Shown: positions 29,734-41,198 of the stretch, piece by piece
How the letters are laid out: the number at the start of each line of letters is the position of its first letter
Numbering within the stretch: position 1 is the first letter of the stretch
DNA from: Latrodectus hesperus
Lineage: Eukaryota > Arthropoda > Arachnida > Araneae > Theridiidae
NCBI GenBank assembly: GCA_037975125.1
Contig: CM075855.1
Location: 82,531,278 to 82,595,277 of the forward strand
Reading direction: 5' to 3'
DNA: 64,000 nt
Translations under genes and position numbers: made by a program
Notes under the pieces: generated by a model
What the model was told of the DNA's origin: nothing
Databases searched by the model: none
Seen by the model: the letters and a program-made list of their open reading frames with translations, nothing else

Positions 29734-30893
29734 TCATCTGATATTGTAGCTCTTGCTGTATGATTTCCCTGATGCCAATTTGCACCCTTGGGATTTGTAG
29801 AGCTGAAGATAACTTATGGTCGTATGTTGTTTCGGGAACCACTTATCTCTCATGTGTTGATACTTTGTGCATCTCAAGATGAGGTGTTCGGAGTCGCAGG
29901 GTTCATCGTCATGTAGGCAAAGTTCCGATTTGCTATGGAATCTATTTCTGTAATATCCAAAAACTCCGTGTCCAGTGAAAGCTTGATTCAGAAAGAAATC
30001 CCCCTAAAGTCTGGCTTTGGAAACTTTGGAGCAGAAACTATAGAGCCTTCTGGTCTTTTCGGAGTTATCCCAAATGTGTTGCCAGCGCATTAAAATGTGG
30101 TCCTGAATTAACTTTTTAGTTTGCTGTTTGCTTATCCTGACTTGTATTTCAATTGACTCTAAGGTGGTTGCTTCCTTTGCCGCAGCGTCTGCTTCCTCAT
30201 TTTGCTTTATGCCACAGTGGGCCTCGACCCAATGAAATGTGAAGCTGTGTTTGTGTTGTTCTAGTAGATTCTGGATGTCCCTAATTGTGTGGCTTAGGGT
30301 GTCGGGTGTGGAAAGTGCCTGGATGACAGAGCAGGAATCTGTATGAATGTGGAATGTCTAATCTATTTCGATAATTTGATTTATGGTACCTAGGATGGCT
30401 TAGGCTTCCGCCTCGAAGACGTTGGCCTCATCATTGAGCCTCATTTGGTACTTTGAACTTGTTCTTGACCTCTAAAGATTAGTGCAGCACAGCCTGTTTG
30501 ATTATTCATACGAGAACCATTTGTAAACGCAAATGTACCGTTGTGATTGGTGAGGAAGTCCCACTCAATGTGTTGGATCTGCCATGGGGGGTTTATCGTG
30601 CTGGAAAAAGTCCACGCATTGTTTGGGTTGAATGCGATCGTGTTTAAGTTAATTTCCTTTCCTCTTCTCCAAAGTATGTACCTGAGTTGGAGTCCCTCAG
30701 CTTTGAGTTGGATGGGAGGGCAGCCTGATAGTACTTGGAGGGCGTGAGTTGATGTGGTCTTATATGATTTAGCAATCTTTAATAAGGCAATTCTTTGGAT
30801 TTGTTGAAGCTTAATACTTTGTTTTACAGTGCTATTGTACCACGCAGGGGATCCATACAGTATGATGCTCTCGAAAGCAATGTTGTAGATCAA
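29734..30893 (-). pseudogene. Copy 1 ORF2 RNase H and C-terminal tail
   Basis: 30441-30893 leads into RNase H with FAFTNGSRM, where the usual Thr-Asp-Gly is Thr-Asn-Gly. Other frames continue with a His-Trp-Val-Glu-Ala-His motif and then a tail with TGHGVFGYYRNRF. The final stop complement is at 29734-29736. Catalysis is probably lost. Confidence 0.8.
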
Positions 30894-32167
30894 TTTATTA
30901 CTGAGGGATTTAACCCCAAGTTCCTCTGGTGATTCTGGCTAGTTTGTTAGTTACATTATTGATCGAATCCTTAACCTTGGTAAGATGACTATTCCAAGTT
31001 AGTTTTGGGTCACGCGTGATTCCTAGATACTTCATTTTTCTGGTGTAGGCCAACTTCTTTCCTCCTATACTAATTCCCTGTCTTCTTGTGATATCCATTC
31101 CGAATTCAAATGTAGTATATTTGCATTTGTTAATGCTTAATTGGAGACCGTGTTTGAGGGTCCAACTTTCGACTATGTTGAGAGGTTTTCTAGATTGTAT
31201 AGTGAACTTAAAGTAGGAGGAGTTGGAGAGAAGAAGTGCTATATCGTCTGCGAAAGCTTGGCAGGAGACTTGAGGTTCAAAGTCCTGGATAAATAATTCA
31301 TTTGCAATTAGTAACCAGAGAAAGGGTCCTAGGCTGGATCCTTGGGGGACTCCGTTCATGTATTTTACAGGTTTGAATTGTGCGTTGAAATAGGTTCTAT
31401 TATCCAAGAACGAGCAGATTGTTTTGAAGATGTTGTTTGGAAATGGGAAATTCTATAATGGTCTCATGAGGTTCGTCCATCTCGCTGAATTAAAGACATT
31501 TTTGATGTCTAAGGAAATCAGGCAATTGTATTGCTTGTTTTGCTGGTTAGTCTTGATGGTATTGGCAATTTGATAGATCGCATCTGAGGTACTCTTCCGT
31601 TTCCTGAACCCAAATTGGTTTTGTTGGAGGAGGGAGTTCGCCTGGAAGAAGTAGCTAACTCTTTTATGTAGAATCTTATCGAGGATTTTTCCCCAGATGG
31701 GTAATAGGCAAATAGGACTATGTGAATCATATTTAGAAAGATCTTTGCCGTCTTTGAAAAATAGAATAACAGTTGCCTGTTTCCAGATTCGGGGAAAGAT
31801 GCCATTCCGTATGGATAAATTAAGTATTCCCGTGAACCATCCCTTGTCTTGTATTAATTCCTCATAAGTATCTAGACTTATGTCGTTGTATCCTGGTGCC
31901 TTTTTGCTGCCCATGGAACTTATGATTTCCCTAACTTTATCAATGGTGACCGGCGGGTCATCGGACATCGCCGTGGAGTTCAATTGACTTTGAATTGGGT
32001 TATTGGGAAAGTGGAACTTGAGAATTTCGTTTGTTGCTTCTTCCGGGGAATTGGGGAAACTGCCGTCCATGAAAAGAATGCGATTTATGTGTTTCGGTCT
32101 TTTAATATTATCTCTGACAATTTTATAGGTGCCGCTGAAGGCATTGCGTTCAGTTATAGTCCCTAAG

Positions 32168-32969
32168 TACTGCTCAAAGTGCCGGTAATGCGAACAAGAG
32201 GTGATCGAGATGTGTACCCAATGGCATCCCATACCATCACTCCAGCAGATGGGCTAGTATGGTGATGTCCAATGCAAGCTGGCAATGCGCGTTCTCCACG
32301 ATGCTTCCAAACACGGATGCGCTCCTGTCTGTGACGTAGCGTCAATGGTAGCCGAAGCCATAGTCGCCGTGCAGACAATCCATACTGCTGCAAACGTCGT
32401 CGAACTGCTCGAGCAGAAACTTGCTGCCTTGAAAATGACGCCATTTCTCGACTCAGGGTTCGTGACGTGGCTGTACGATCCCTTGTGACCATGCGGATAA
32501 GATGTCTGTCTTCTCTGCTGTTAGTAATAGGGCGGGGGGTCGCTGAGATCCTGCATGACTTTCCGTATGATTGTCGTGAAACCATCGATTCCATATTCTG
32601 CTAACATTCATGGGGTCTCGACCGACACGAGCAGCAATATTGCGGTACGATAAATCGGAATCCCGGTAGGCTATAATCCTTCCTCGATCAAAGTCAGACA
32701 TCTGCTGATAGGCATTTCTTCTTCTTACAAGAGGCATTACAATTTCTTTATCGAAAACAACGTTGAAACGGAAATTGAGTATGAGGAAACTGCTGTCAAA
32801 TCTCGGGTTTTATACACATTGTAGATGTCGCTACTGTTGCCTGTTTTGTATGAATGCGCTGAAAATCTAATTATTTGCATATCACAGCAAGTTCTACCTG
32901 TCATGCAAATTTCACGTATGTGGTGTGCCGCTTTCCTGGTGTAGCAATTTTCATGGCCAGTAGTGTGTA
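32168..32969 (-). mobile_element. Truncated Tc1-type DNA transposon nested in the non-LTR element
   Basis: The right edge at about 32967 starts with CACACTACTGGCCATGAAAA next to a TA (32968-32969), a familiar Tc1-type terminal repeat. The 3' terminal repeat is missing: the left edge passes straight into reverse-transcriptase sequence near 32168. Comparison with the related element at 48-53 kb shows that about 17 codons of the host element are also gone, so a deletion took the transposon's 3' part with some flank. Confidence 0.85.
32170..32737 (-). pseudogene. Tc1-like transposase fragment
   Basis: 32453-32737 starts MPLVRRRNAYQQMSDFDRGR and holds the first helix-turn-helix (YRNIAARVGRDPMNVSRIW). 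A frameshift leads to the second DNA-binding part (DRTATSRTLSREM, SARAVRRRLQQYGL). The text then jumps to RIRVWKHRGER and GVMVWDAIGY, so the first catalytic Asp region is deleted. The protein ends at GTLSS with the last third absent. Confidence 0.88.
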
Positions 32970-33479
32970 GGGCTGCTGCCTTTTTAAATTACGCCTTTCG
33001 TAAATCGCGTTTAGGATTGTCCGTTTCTGCTTGAAATCTACCCCTAAGTGCCCTGACTCAACTTCGTTCTTCAGTTAAAGCTGGGGTCCACCAATAGTTG
33101 GTGTTAGTCTTATGTATTTGCTTCCTCTTGTGTTTTTTACAGAGTTCTTGTATGTTATGTTCGACTGTTTCTATGTGTCCTTTTCAATATTCTCTAATTT
33201 TTAGATTGGGAATTGTACTGGTATGCTCTTTAATTCATTCTTGAATTCTACCCAATTTAATGAGTTTGAATTGTATCTGAACTTAGTTTTAAAATAAGCT
33301 TTAACATTAGTGAGATTAAATGTCATGAGCTGAAGATCGCTGGCTGAGAATTTGTCATTGATAGACCAGTTGGAGATATTGTTGCTATTTAAAATTTTTG
33401 TGATTAGTAAGTCTATCCAGCTTTCTCCTAGTGTACTAAGGTACGTTGGTTTGCTGTTGGGATCATTTTCAAAGATCAG

Positions 33480-33971
33480 TTAGAGTTTAGAGGCGAATTC
33501 GATTAGTGTGTGTCCTCTTTGATCTGTGTTCCTTGGACTCCAAATTGTGGAATTTGCGTTGAAATAGCCTAGGATAATCCACTTTTGGTTATGATAAATC
33601 GCTAGAAGTTCACCTAACTCTTTAATGGATTCATTGATGTTGCGAGACGGTGGACAGTAAATTGAGCATATATTGAAAGTGTCTTTATTATATTTAGTTT
33701 GAATTAAAACAAGGTCTTCTGAGACATGAATCGGTGAGACGAGATATTGTTTGTTGCTGATCACAGCCGTTTTCCGGTAGTTACTAGCAGTGATAGTGAG
33801 GCTCAGTGGGAAGCCGGAAATTTTTCCTTCAAAAGTGAACGGATCATTAATTGAAATAAAGTCTAAGTTTAATTCCTTGATATCTTGGGAGAGAGTTAAG
33901 TTAGCTGCTCGGCGGTGATTAAGGTTGAAGTGGGCAAATTTTATTAGATTGTTAGAAGACATGTTAGTCAT
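33480..33971 (-). pseudogene. Copy 1 ORF2 endonuclease domain
   Basis: Starts MTNMSSNNLIKFAHFNLNHRRAA and carries ICSIYCPPSRN, then WIILGYFNANSTIWSPRNTDQRG. The usual Gly-Asp-x-Asn-Ala of AP endonucleases reads Gly-Tyr-Phe-Asn-Ala, so a catalytic Asp is lost. It ends at a stop. Confidence 0.85.
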
Positions 33972-34079
33972 AGTTAGTTTGAATGATTAATTTGTTGATC
34001 TCTTTTTTATAAATCGGGCTTTTTTTATCGTTTGCTAGGTGATTAATTTTGTATTTAGTTTTATACTTATAATTGCTCT

Positions 34080-35029
34080 CCTCACAATTTTTGCATTTGA
34101 TATCTTTATCGCAGTTTTAATCAACATGCGCTCCTGAGCATCTTCTACAAGAGTTCTCTCCTTTGCAGTCTCTGGATATATGTCCATAACGGAGACATTT
34201 AAAGCACTGGCTTATTCTTATGTATTCTCTAAATTGGACCGTAGTCCATCCCACACAAAAATATCTTATTCCTTTTATTTAATTCATTTAGGGCTGCTCC
34301 ATTGAGTGTCATTATCCAGTTTATTCCGTACCTGCCTTTAAAACTATGGACGGCTTCAACACTTAGGGAATTTTGGTTAATAATTCTTTCCACAATTTTT
34401 TCTTTTTTTAACTTCTTTATCTACATTGTAAAGAATTATTCTAGGCTCCTTTAGTTCGGGCTTCTTAACTTCTACAATTTCTGTAAGTTTATCATTATTT
34501 TTAATCTCTGCGATTAATTTTTTTATTTTTTCCATGGAGCTAGTTTCAAGAACTATTCATCCTTTACGGACTGGGCGGATTTTCTTAACTTTTAATCCTA
34601 GTTTAATTGGGTTTATAGCATTTTTTATTATTTTTGTAGTGTCTTCCGAGGAAGACTCTTTCTTAGGATACACCAAAACAACGTTATCCTTTCTTTGACG
34701 ACATTTATCTCGTCTAGACCTGCTTCTACTTCTCATTCTTAAAGTTTTGTTGCCTTTCAGCATACCTTTCTTAACTGCCTCAGCAAAGGTTTTTGTCTGT
34801 TTTATCGGTAACTCATCTTTTGCTTTTAATTGTCCTTCAAGAAAAGCATTTTTTTTTCTATCTGCTGCAAGGCAATGTGTAGAATGTCAGAAATGCCTTG
34901 TCTAATTTTTTGTTGTATGGTACTGCTCGCCTTACTGGCTGAAAGAGCCTGTTGTATCTCTCTTTCTGTCTCTAACAAATTTAGAATTTCTGATTTAATC
35001 CCATTGTTCGCTGTCTCACAATCATACAC
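34080..35029 (-). pseudogene. Copy 1 ORF1 (gag-like, zinc knuckles), broken
   Basis: The N-terminal piece 34826-35029 and the basic piece 34557-34763 (RSRSRRDK, VVLVYPKKESSSEDTTKIIKNAIN) match ORF1 of copy 2 in order. Downstream, at about 34080-34220, Cys-x2-Cys-x4-His-x4-Cys knuckles can be read (CFKCLRYGH...). Several frameshifts separate the pieces. Confidence 0.75.
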
Positions 35030-35327
35030 AGCGAACTCCCTTTCGGGAGACTGTTTGTGTTGCCATGGGGGAAAGAGTTAAAGCCGTGTCCACTCGTTAT
35101 AATTTGAGCTTAAAGCAGTGTCAGCTCTTATAAGTCCCTCTGCTTTCGTTAGCCGCCAGTAAACTGACGTTTCCAGGAGCCACCACGAGGAAGTGGAGGT
35201 CAGATGGTTTCGGAGAACAGAGAACTTGACAAGCAAAACCCGAAGGAATTGAAACGCCAAGACAGAGTTAGCACTTTCCGGATAGACTCTAGGCCGTTGT
35301 CCGGAAACATATTAATCTCAAAATTAC

Positions 35328-35837
35328 TTAAGTTCTCGCTGCGGGGCTGGCTCCCTGCCTAAAAGGAAAAGTATCCGTAATTAAAATTACATGGGATACA
35401 TCGTGAACGGTTTTACCTGATGTAATTAAATTAGTTTTACTATCCCTAAGACACGCATGCTTCAAATCAATTAGTAAACCAAAATGCTTGAGAAAATCTG
35501 CACCAATAATAGGTTTATTTACATCAGCAATTATAAAATACCAAGGAAACTTTCTGCGAAGATTCAAACTTACAGTAATAACTTAATTCCGTAAGTTTTG
35601 ATTGTAGAGCAACTAGCTGAATATAACTTAAATTTGCTATTACTCTGCTTTGAAAATTTGCATTTTGAGCGTGGTAAAACACAAGTCACTACCACTGTCG
35701 ACTAGATAAGTTAAATTTGTAATTGGGTCTGATACAAAAAGGCGGCTTGTATTGTCGAATTTGAAATTGTATTGTGCCAGGTCATACAATTTTGCTATTA
35801 AATTTCCGATATTGTAAATGAACAAGGAAATTTGCAA
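35328..35837 (-). pseudogene. Gypsy aspartic protease, broken
   Basis: Minus-strand pieces show the retropepsin active-site region RLFVSDP...YLVDSGSD (35640-35837). Downstream, FIIADVNKPIIGADFLKHF with GLLIDLKHACLRD (35328-35567) gives the typical flap-distal Ile-Ile-Gly-Ala-Asp-Phe-Leu. The two pieces are separated by stops. 35355-35369 is the copy of the 15-bp duplication beside the inserted non-LTR element. Confidence 0.88.
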
Positions 35838-36158
35838 CGTTTAGCAGCCGAACCGAATTTGAAATGATACCAGCACTGATAGTGAGTTTTTCTTTTGGGT
35901 GTTCGAGAGCGTTGGCGGGGAGGAGAAACTCGGTTTTCCGGGTCCCGTGATTTGTGCCTGCGACCTTAAGATAAACTTTTAATTTATTTTCTAAGTTTCG
36001 CAATTTGCATTTATAATTCGCTTAATTCACGAGATGAAATTTTGGGGACTTGAATTTCTTTAACAATCGCGTTTGAGGTATCATGGATTTTATCACCATT
36101 ATAGCAAGCTTGTCGAACTTATCCTCGGAAACTGAAAGAATAGCTTGAGACTAAGGAG

Positions 36159-36740
36159 TTAGACGCTGCAACCAAAGCATTTTAGGAAATCTTCACTTAA
36201 AGTTTTACCCGCTAATTGCCTCATCTTGCGTAGTAAGTGAGAAGGCTTGTCTCCTAGAATTAGTTCTGAAATTAGAGTTTTAATGCGTCGTCGCTCTGAA
36301 TCTGAGAATTCCTCAACGAGTCGAGATTTTAAAGTTTCATATTTATTTCCCTCAGGTGGCGTGAACACAATACCACTAACGTAATTTAAAATACCCGACG
36401 TTAAAGCGGAAATAAACGAATAATATTTAGTCGAGTCCTGTGTAATACCAGAAATTATAAACTGTGCCTCTATATTTGCAAACTATAGCACGGGATGTTT
36501 ATCCAAGAAAAGTGGTAATTTTAGGCTTACTCTAGCTATATTAGCCTCCACCCAGTCGTTTGGCATGATAACAGCGACATAAATAAAATGCCTGTTACAA
36601 AATTTGAAATAGATAATATGTGTGAATGATACTGCCGTTTTTAGACTTTTCTTCTCCATAGATACTTGAAGTAGGAAATTATCATTGATATTCTTCCAGC
36701 GAGAGACATTATTCCAACGTAGTAAAATCATCCGGTTCAC
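36159..36740 (-). pseudogene. Gypsy gag remnants
   Basis: 36159-36368 encodes YETLKSRLVEEFSDSERRR then LISELILGDKPSHLLRKMRQLAG, the capsid-like gag signature of this Gypsy group. 36483-36740 gives a weaker upstream part (PNDWVEANIARVSLKLPLF). Stops separate them. No zinc knuckle is seen. Confidence 0.75.
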
Positions 36741-36743
36741 CAG

Positions 36744-37033
36744 TGCAGTGATTTAGAGGTCAAAAGTCAGATATTTTATATCACCGACGAAATTGGCGAT
36801 TAGAATATTACTCCATAAAAGTGAACAAATTTTTATTAGCAGTAGGAGGTGAAGTGCGTGCTACAAGAATAACAGTACACGTTAAAAGATTATATAATCA
36901 ATTAGTTACAATACAATTACAGTTTCCAAGCAAGGTTGAGTAATTTACATAAGTGCATAAAGTTAGTTTTTCCGTGCCGCCAGGTTGGCATGCCAGGTCG
37001 GGAATTGCGGTGGTGTATGGCATGGCCACCGCA
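36744..37033 (-). repeat. Gypsy 5' LTR
   Basis: 290 bp, the partner of 26827-27116, with AGGT just outside at 37034-37037. Confidence 0.93.
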
Positions 37034-37310
37034 AGGTGAAAGTACAACTCTGCTTTAAACTTCTTCGATAGATGGCACCACCAGCAAACCCACTTAAATC
37101 AATTATGACATTAATCTGGAGGGGGAGGAAATTTTCTCCAGACAATTACACCCATGATAACTGCTCAACGAGCAACCACAGGACTTTCAATTCCACAGAT
37201 TTAACGAGCACGTATATCGCATGTACTAGGTGGATCTTTGGTGGCATTCTGAGTAGAATTCTGCTCTTCCGGACTGAAGGCTGATGCTCTAACCATTAGG
37301 CTACCACAGC
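37034..37310 (-). mobile_element. 5' part of a tRNA-derived SINE
   Basis: On the minus strand the head reads GTGGTAGCCTAATGGTTAGA, a clear tRNA-type A box (37288-37304 as complement); the B box is degenerate. The body continues to the Gypsy LTR and would resume at 26826 toward an (AAC)n tail. This is inferred from the AGGT duplication and the SINE tail on the other side. Confidence 0.6.
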
Positions 37311-38071
37311 TTATATGATCATTGCATTCAACAACACCATGAGTAGCTAAATTATAAGGTAAGTGCCCAGATGTTGTATTTTTTCAATCTGCATGTTTGT
37401 CCTGTACATTTTGATATTTAATTTGTATTAATAGTACAATTGGGGCCAAAGTTGTTAAGCACTTAATAACTGTAAATTTTTCATGTTTTTTGTCGTCTTC
37501 TCTAAAATTATTAATGTACTATTGTAATTACCATTTAATAACTTTGGAGCTGATTGTCCTATCTCATTGAAATTAATTTTAACGTGGAGTGGATAAGCTA
37601 AGCTTTTAAATTACATCTAATTTATGATTGTAGATTTAATAGTTTTCTCTCAATAATTTTTCAAAATTTAACATTGCTCAAAAATTTTTATGTATTTTTG
37701 CCTTATTTGTATACAATTTTAATTTCAAAACTGCCTTAAAATTTTAAATATTAATCAATCCACTCCAATATTTCTAAATTAATTCAGAGCCGATTTCTGT
37801 GATTCAGAATATATTATTCTTTTTATTAATTTTTTAAATAATTAATAGTTAAAAAGTTATCAATTTTATGTAGAATGTAATTGTATCTTTCACTGTTTTT
37901 TCCCCATTTCGACCAATGTAACTTCAGTGCTCCCCTTTGTATATGTATTGCGGCTGTGATTTCATCTATGTCCGACCATTAGCAGGGTGATGGTCCCTCT
38001 CTTTCATCCTCCTCTTAATTCCGGCATTAATTAATTACTTTAATCAATTTTTAATTAGCGAATTTCTCACC

Positions 38072-38165
38072 TCCTAATTGTCCCAGAGACGCAGAACTAA
38101 ATTCATTGGGTTCATTTGGCGTTTTCTCAACTCCCCATTAGTCTCAGAGACTCGGGACTAATCTC
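38072..38165 (+). repeat. Two-copy degenerate repeat in the leader of the + strand element
   Basis: TTTCTCACCTCCTAATTG then CCCAGAGACGCAGAACTAA, followed about 60 bases later by TTTCTCAACTCCCCATTAG then CTCAGAGACTCGGGACTAA. Internally repeated 5' leaders are common in non-LTR elements. Confidence 0.65.
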
Positions 38166-38275
38166 TAATTTTGTTATTTAATAATGAGCTTCTAACGAGA
38201 CCACTTAGTTGCCATTATTACAAAATTATCCCATTTTCCTTATATTGATGGATTGGATTTTTTTTAATTATTCAT

Positions 38276-38316
38276 TTTTATTTTTATTTATTTATTTATT
38301 TATTTATTTATTTTTT
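38276..38316. repeat. (TTTA)n microsatellite
   Basis: About nine tetranucleotide units. A second, less regular ATTT-rich tract lies at about 38705-38782. Confidence 0.85.
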
Positions 38317-39230
38317 GACGTTCGTCGCTAAGCCTATTTCCAAGACTTTAACTTGTCTCCATTAAATTGCCTTGATATTCAGTCAACTATCACACTACTA
38401 TTATAACTATTTTAAGTTTATCATCCTGGCCAATTAATTAAATTAAGGGCTAACTATATGCCCAATTAATCCTTAAATAGTTTAATTAACTTAAATATTC
38501 ATCTTTGGAAAGGCCTATCATGGGGGTCTGTGGCTCGATACAGTATGCAGGGGGAGTAGTGAACACAGATTGTATCCCACAACTTCTAAACTTTCATTAA
38601 AACCGTTTCTAAGACAATTAGCTTGTAAAGGAATAATTTTATTCAACTAGCATTTACTATTAACCAAATTACAAAAACACATTTTAAGTAAATTCGAGTT
38701 TTTTTAAATATTTTTTATTTTATTTATTTATTTTTTTTATTTATTTATTATTTTATTTTATTTTTTATTTTTTTTATTTAATGGGACCAGATTTAACTTA
38801 GCTTAATTCACCCCTCTTTAAATTTAACTACCAAGTATTTAACTGAACGAAACAAATTTTGCAATCGAATGGGTTGGTCACCTCCCCATAGTAATATTGT
38901 ATCTCATGGCACAATTTTTTAGAGAGATGGAACTAAGATCATTCTTCACCCTAACCTCCCACTAGCATATACAATTTGACAAATTACAATTATTATTTTT
39001 AAGTAAATTTTAGTTTCCTCTTTATTTTTATTCTCTTTTTTATGAGTATACATGTTCTGGGTCACAGGGGTCGGCTATAATGTATAATATCAGAGCTGCA
39101 GGTGACATGCAGAGAAGGATTTTTATGGCACCTGGGACACTTTCCCTCCGTGCATGATCAACAACTTAATTCTTAAATTTAACTAACCCAATTAGCAAGT
39201 ATCGCAATCAACCCTCTTTATTTTCTCCAA

Positions 39231-40457
39231 ATGGATAATAGAGCAGGAAACAGTGATACAGAGGACTCTACCAATGTAGAAGAAATAAGCAGCAACACTA
39301 GTCCTCTGGAGACCGATAGTATAAGTGTTAAGGACACGAGCCAGACAGAAGAATACAATGAAATTACAACGGAGTGCCTTAAAGCTCATCAAATAACAGA
39401 AACAGCTGCAACAACTTTTGACCCACCAACATCTAAACTGCAACGCCTCGCAGATCTTCTGATGTCAAAAAGGGGAGACAGATTTTATCTCCCAAGAGAT
39501 ATACGAGATAAAGCTTTGGAAATGGTCCAAGATCTATTAGTAATAGAATGGCTAGCCCAAATAAACCTGAGGAACAACAAATCCAGCAGGATCTAGGCAA
39601 GGAACTGCGAAATTTACAGTCCATAGTCCTACCTAGTGTAATTGATAAAATCGAACATCTAAGCACTACAATGAGTAGATCCCACTCCACACTAAACAAG
39701 ACCATTCAAAAAACAAAATCATTCAGCGAGGCAGTGAAGCAGGAAAAATCAATAATAATCAAAAAAAAAAAAAAAAAAAAAAAAAACAAGGAGGTTTATT
39801 CAATAGCTGCATTAAAGAACATAGATATAACTATACGCTCAACTGGAATATTTAGTAGGCCAAAATATGTTGAAATTAAATGTAAAAACCCTGAGGACGT
39901 AAGAGCACTGCAGGAAACGCTATTGAAAAAAAAAGATTAGTGCGGAGGAAAAAAGACCTCTTACACAAAAAATAATTTTATTAAACACTCCTGCGTTTAT
40001 AACAAAAGAAAGAATTATAGAAGAACTGCGGGATGAGCTAAGAATATTATCTGAGTCAGAAATCCTAAAATTGACCTCCCATAGAAAAACAATGAGCAGG
40101 TATAACCTTTATAACACCGTAATAGAGTTCCCGAACTATCTGGCAAGAAAATTAATTAAAAACCGATTTTTCTATATAGGTCTAACAAGACTAATAATAG
40201 ACTTCTTCAGAACCGTACGCCGGTGCCAAAAATGCCAGGACTACAGGCACAAAACTGAAGACTGTCCTTACAAAAACTCATACTGCGCCAAATGCAGTAA
40301 ATGCCACGAATCTGGAAAGTGCACATCAATTACATTTAAGTGCATTAATTGCATCGAAGCCAACAGAAATGGGGCTGAGTACACCACCGACCATGCTGCT
40401 TTCGATTACTATTGTTGTTCACATCAAAACTACATACAGAACACCCACTATCACTAA
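39231..40457 (+). pseudogene. ORF1 (gag-like) of the + strand non-LTR element
   Basis: Three pieces in different frames. 39231-39596 is acidic and Ser/Thr-rich (MDNRAGNSDTEDSTNVEE). 39548-39940 is a coiled, Lys-rich part. 40071-40457 has a zinc knuckle CQKCQDYRHKTEDC (C-x2-C-x4-H-x4-C) followed by more Cys pairs. An A26 run at 39761-39786 gives a poly-Lys stretch and is a likely length-error or slippage point near the break. Confidence 0.8.
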
Positions 40458-41198
40458 ATGGCAAACACAGAGACAACCGAAATCATCCAAATTTACTTAT
40501 AGAGGTCTAGAGCGCCTACTGATTTATTACAGGTTATAGCTAATACTCATCATATCAATATTTTCATCGTCCAAGAACCCAATATGAATAAAGGCTTCCA
40601 AATCCTAGGAATCCCTAAATCCTGGAGCTACTGGATTTCAACTAACGGAAAAAATTTAACCTCCATTTTTCTAAAACAATCTGAAAACACAATAACAGTC
40701 AAATTCTCGATTAATTATAAACCCCTCACGATCATATCTGCGTACTGTGCCCCTCCGAATCAGAGGAACAGAAATAACGACAACAGTAGTATTAGTCTAT
40801 CCAACATCCTTCAAGATATTGAATCCAGCATACAAGAACTCGGAACTGAGAATATCCTCATAGGGGCCGATCTAAATGCCCATCATATTTTATGGGGTTA
40901 TAATGATAATAACCAAAGAGGAGAGAAATTACTCGACTTTATAACAGCAAACTGTCTACATATTCTAAATACAGCTGGTGCCCCTCCAACCTTCAAGACA
41001 ACAACGTATGAAGGATGGCCGGACATTACTATGGTTTCAAAGGTCCAACTAGCAGTTAAATGTAATTGGGAAGTTCTAGACACTGAGTCGCTAAGCGATC
41101 ACAAATACATTCTTATAACCCTAAACTCACCACTGGGAATAATCCCAATCAACAGATTTAAAACCAAATACGGCAACCACAAAAAAATTTACGGATAA
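40458..41198 (+). pseudogene. ORF2 endonuclease domain of the + strand element
   Basis: ATG at 40458 and an in-frame TAG at 40500-40502, then an AP endonuclease: QEPNMNKG, SAYCAPP, GADLNAHHILWG, and SDHKYILIT near the end. Catalytic Glu, Asp/Asn and the Ser-Asp-His are in place, so this domain is less decayed than the copies on the other strand. The frame is lost after 41198. Confidence 0.85.

Larger units (their letters stand above)
30910..33300 (-). pseudogene. Copy 1 ORF2 reverse transcriptase, split by a Tc1 fragment
   Basis: 31453-32232 carries the fingers region (MGSKKAPGYNDISLDTYEEL, then FGFRKRKST and the motif A context SLDIKNVFNSARW). 30910-31407 carries MNGVPQGSSLGPFLW and CQAFADDIALLL, the catalytic Phe-Ala-Asp-Asp box. 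A Tc1 fragment interrupts the segment just before the fingers, and frameshifts lie elsewhere. Confidence 0.9.
29334..35354 (-). mobile_element. Non-LTR retrotransposon, I-type family, copy 1 (inserted in Gypsy)
   Basis: Flanked by the 15-bp duplication CTGCCTAAAAGGAAA at 29319-29333 and 35355-35369. Length is 6.0 kb, or about 5.2 kb without the Tc1 insert. Minus-strand order: ORF1 (gag-like), AP endonuclease, reverse transcriptase, RNase H, C-terminal zinc-like tail. Its ends match copy 2 at 48085-53298: the 5' end is near GGGAG(C/T)CAG, and the 3' end carries CCGCATACC then GTGGGTCGG. There is no poly(A) tail at the junction. ORF2 with an RNase H domain points to the I group; the exact clade is inferred. 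Confidence 0.93.
26827..37033 (-). mobile_element. Gypsy-type (Ty3) LTR retrotransposon, decayed, carrying nested insertions
   Basis: Two direct 290-bp LTRs start TG and end CA and are flanked by a 4-bp target duplication AGGT (26823-26826 and 37034-37037). Minus-strand order from right to left: gag remnants, aspartic protease, reverse transcriptase, RNase H, integrase, then a purine-rich tract (about 27117-27131 as its complement) beside the 3' LTR. No envelope gene is seen. The LTRs differ at about 30 sites by eye (about 11%), so the insertion is old. A 6-kb non-LTR element sits between protease and reverse transcriptase. Removing it leaves only about 4.2 kb, so internal sequence is also missing. 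The coding region has several stops. Confidence 0.93.

Noticed and set aside
26827..37033. Endogenous retrovirus with envelope
   Set aside because: No envelope-like frame lies between integrase and the 3' LTR; the integrase frame runs into the LTR. It is a Gypsy-type retrotransposon.
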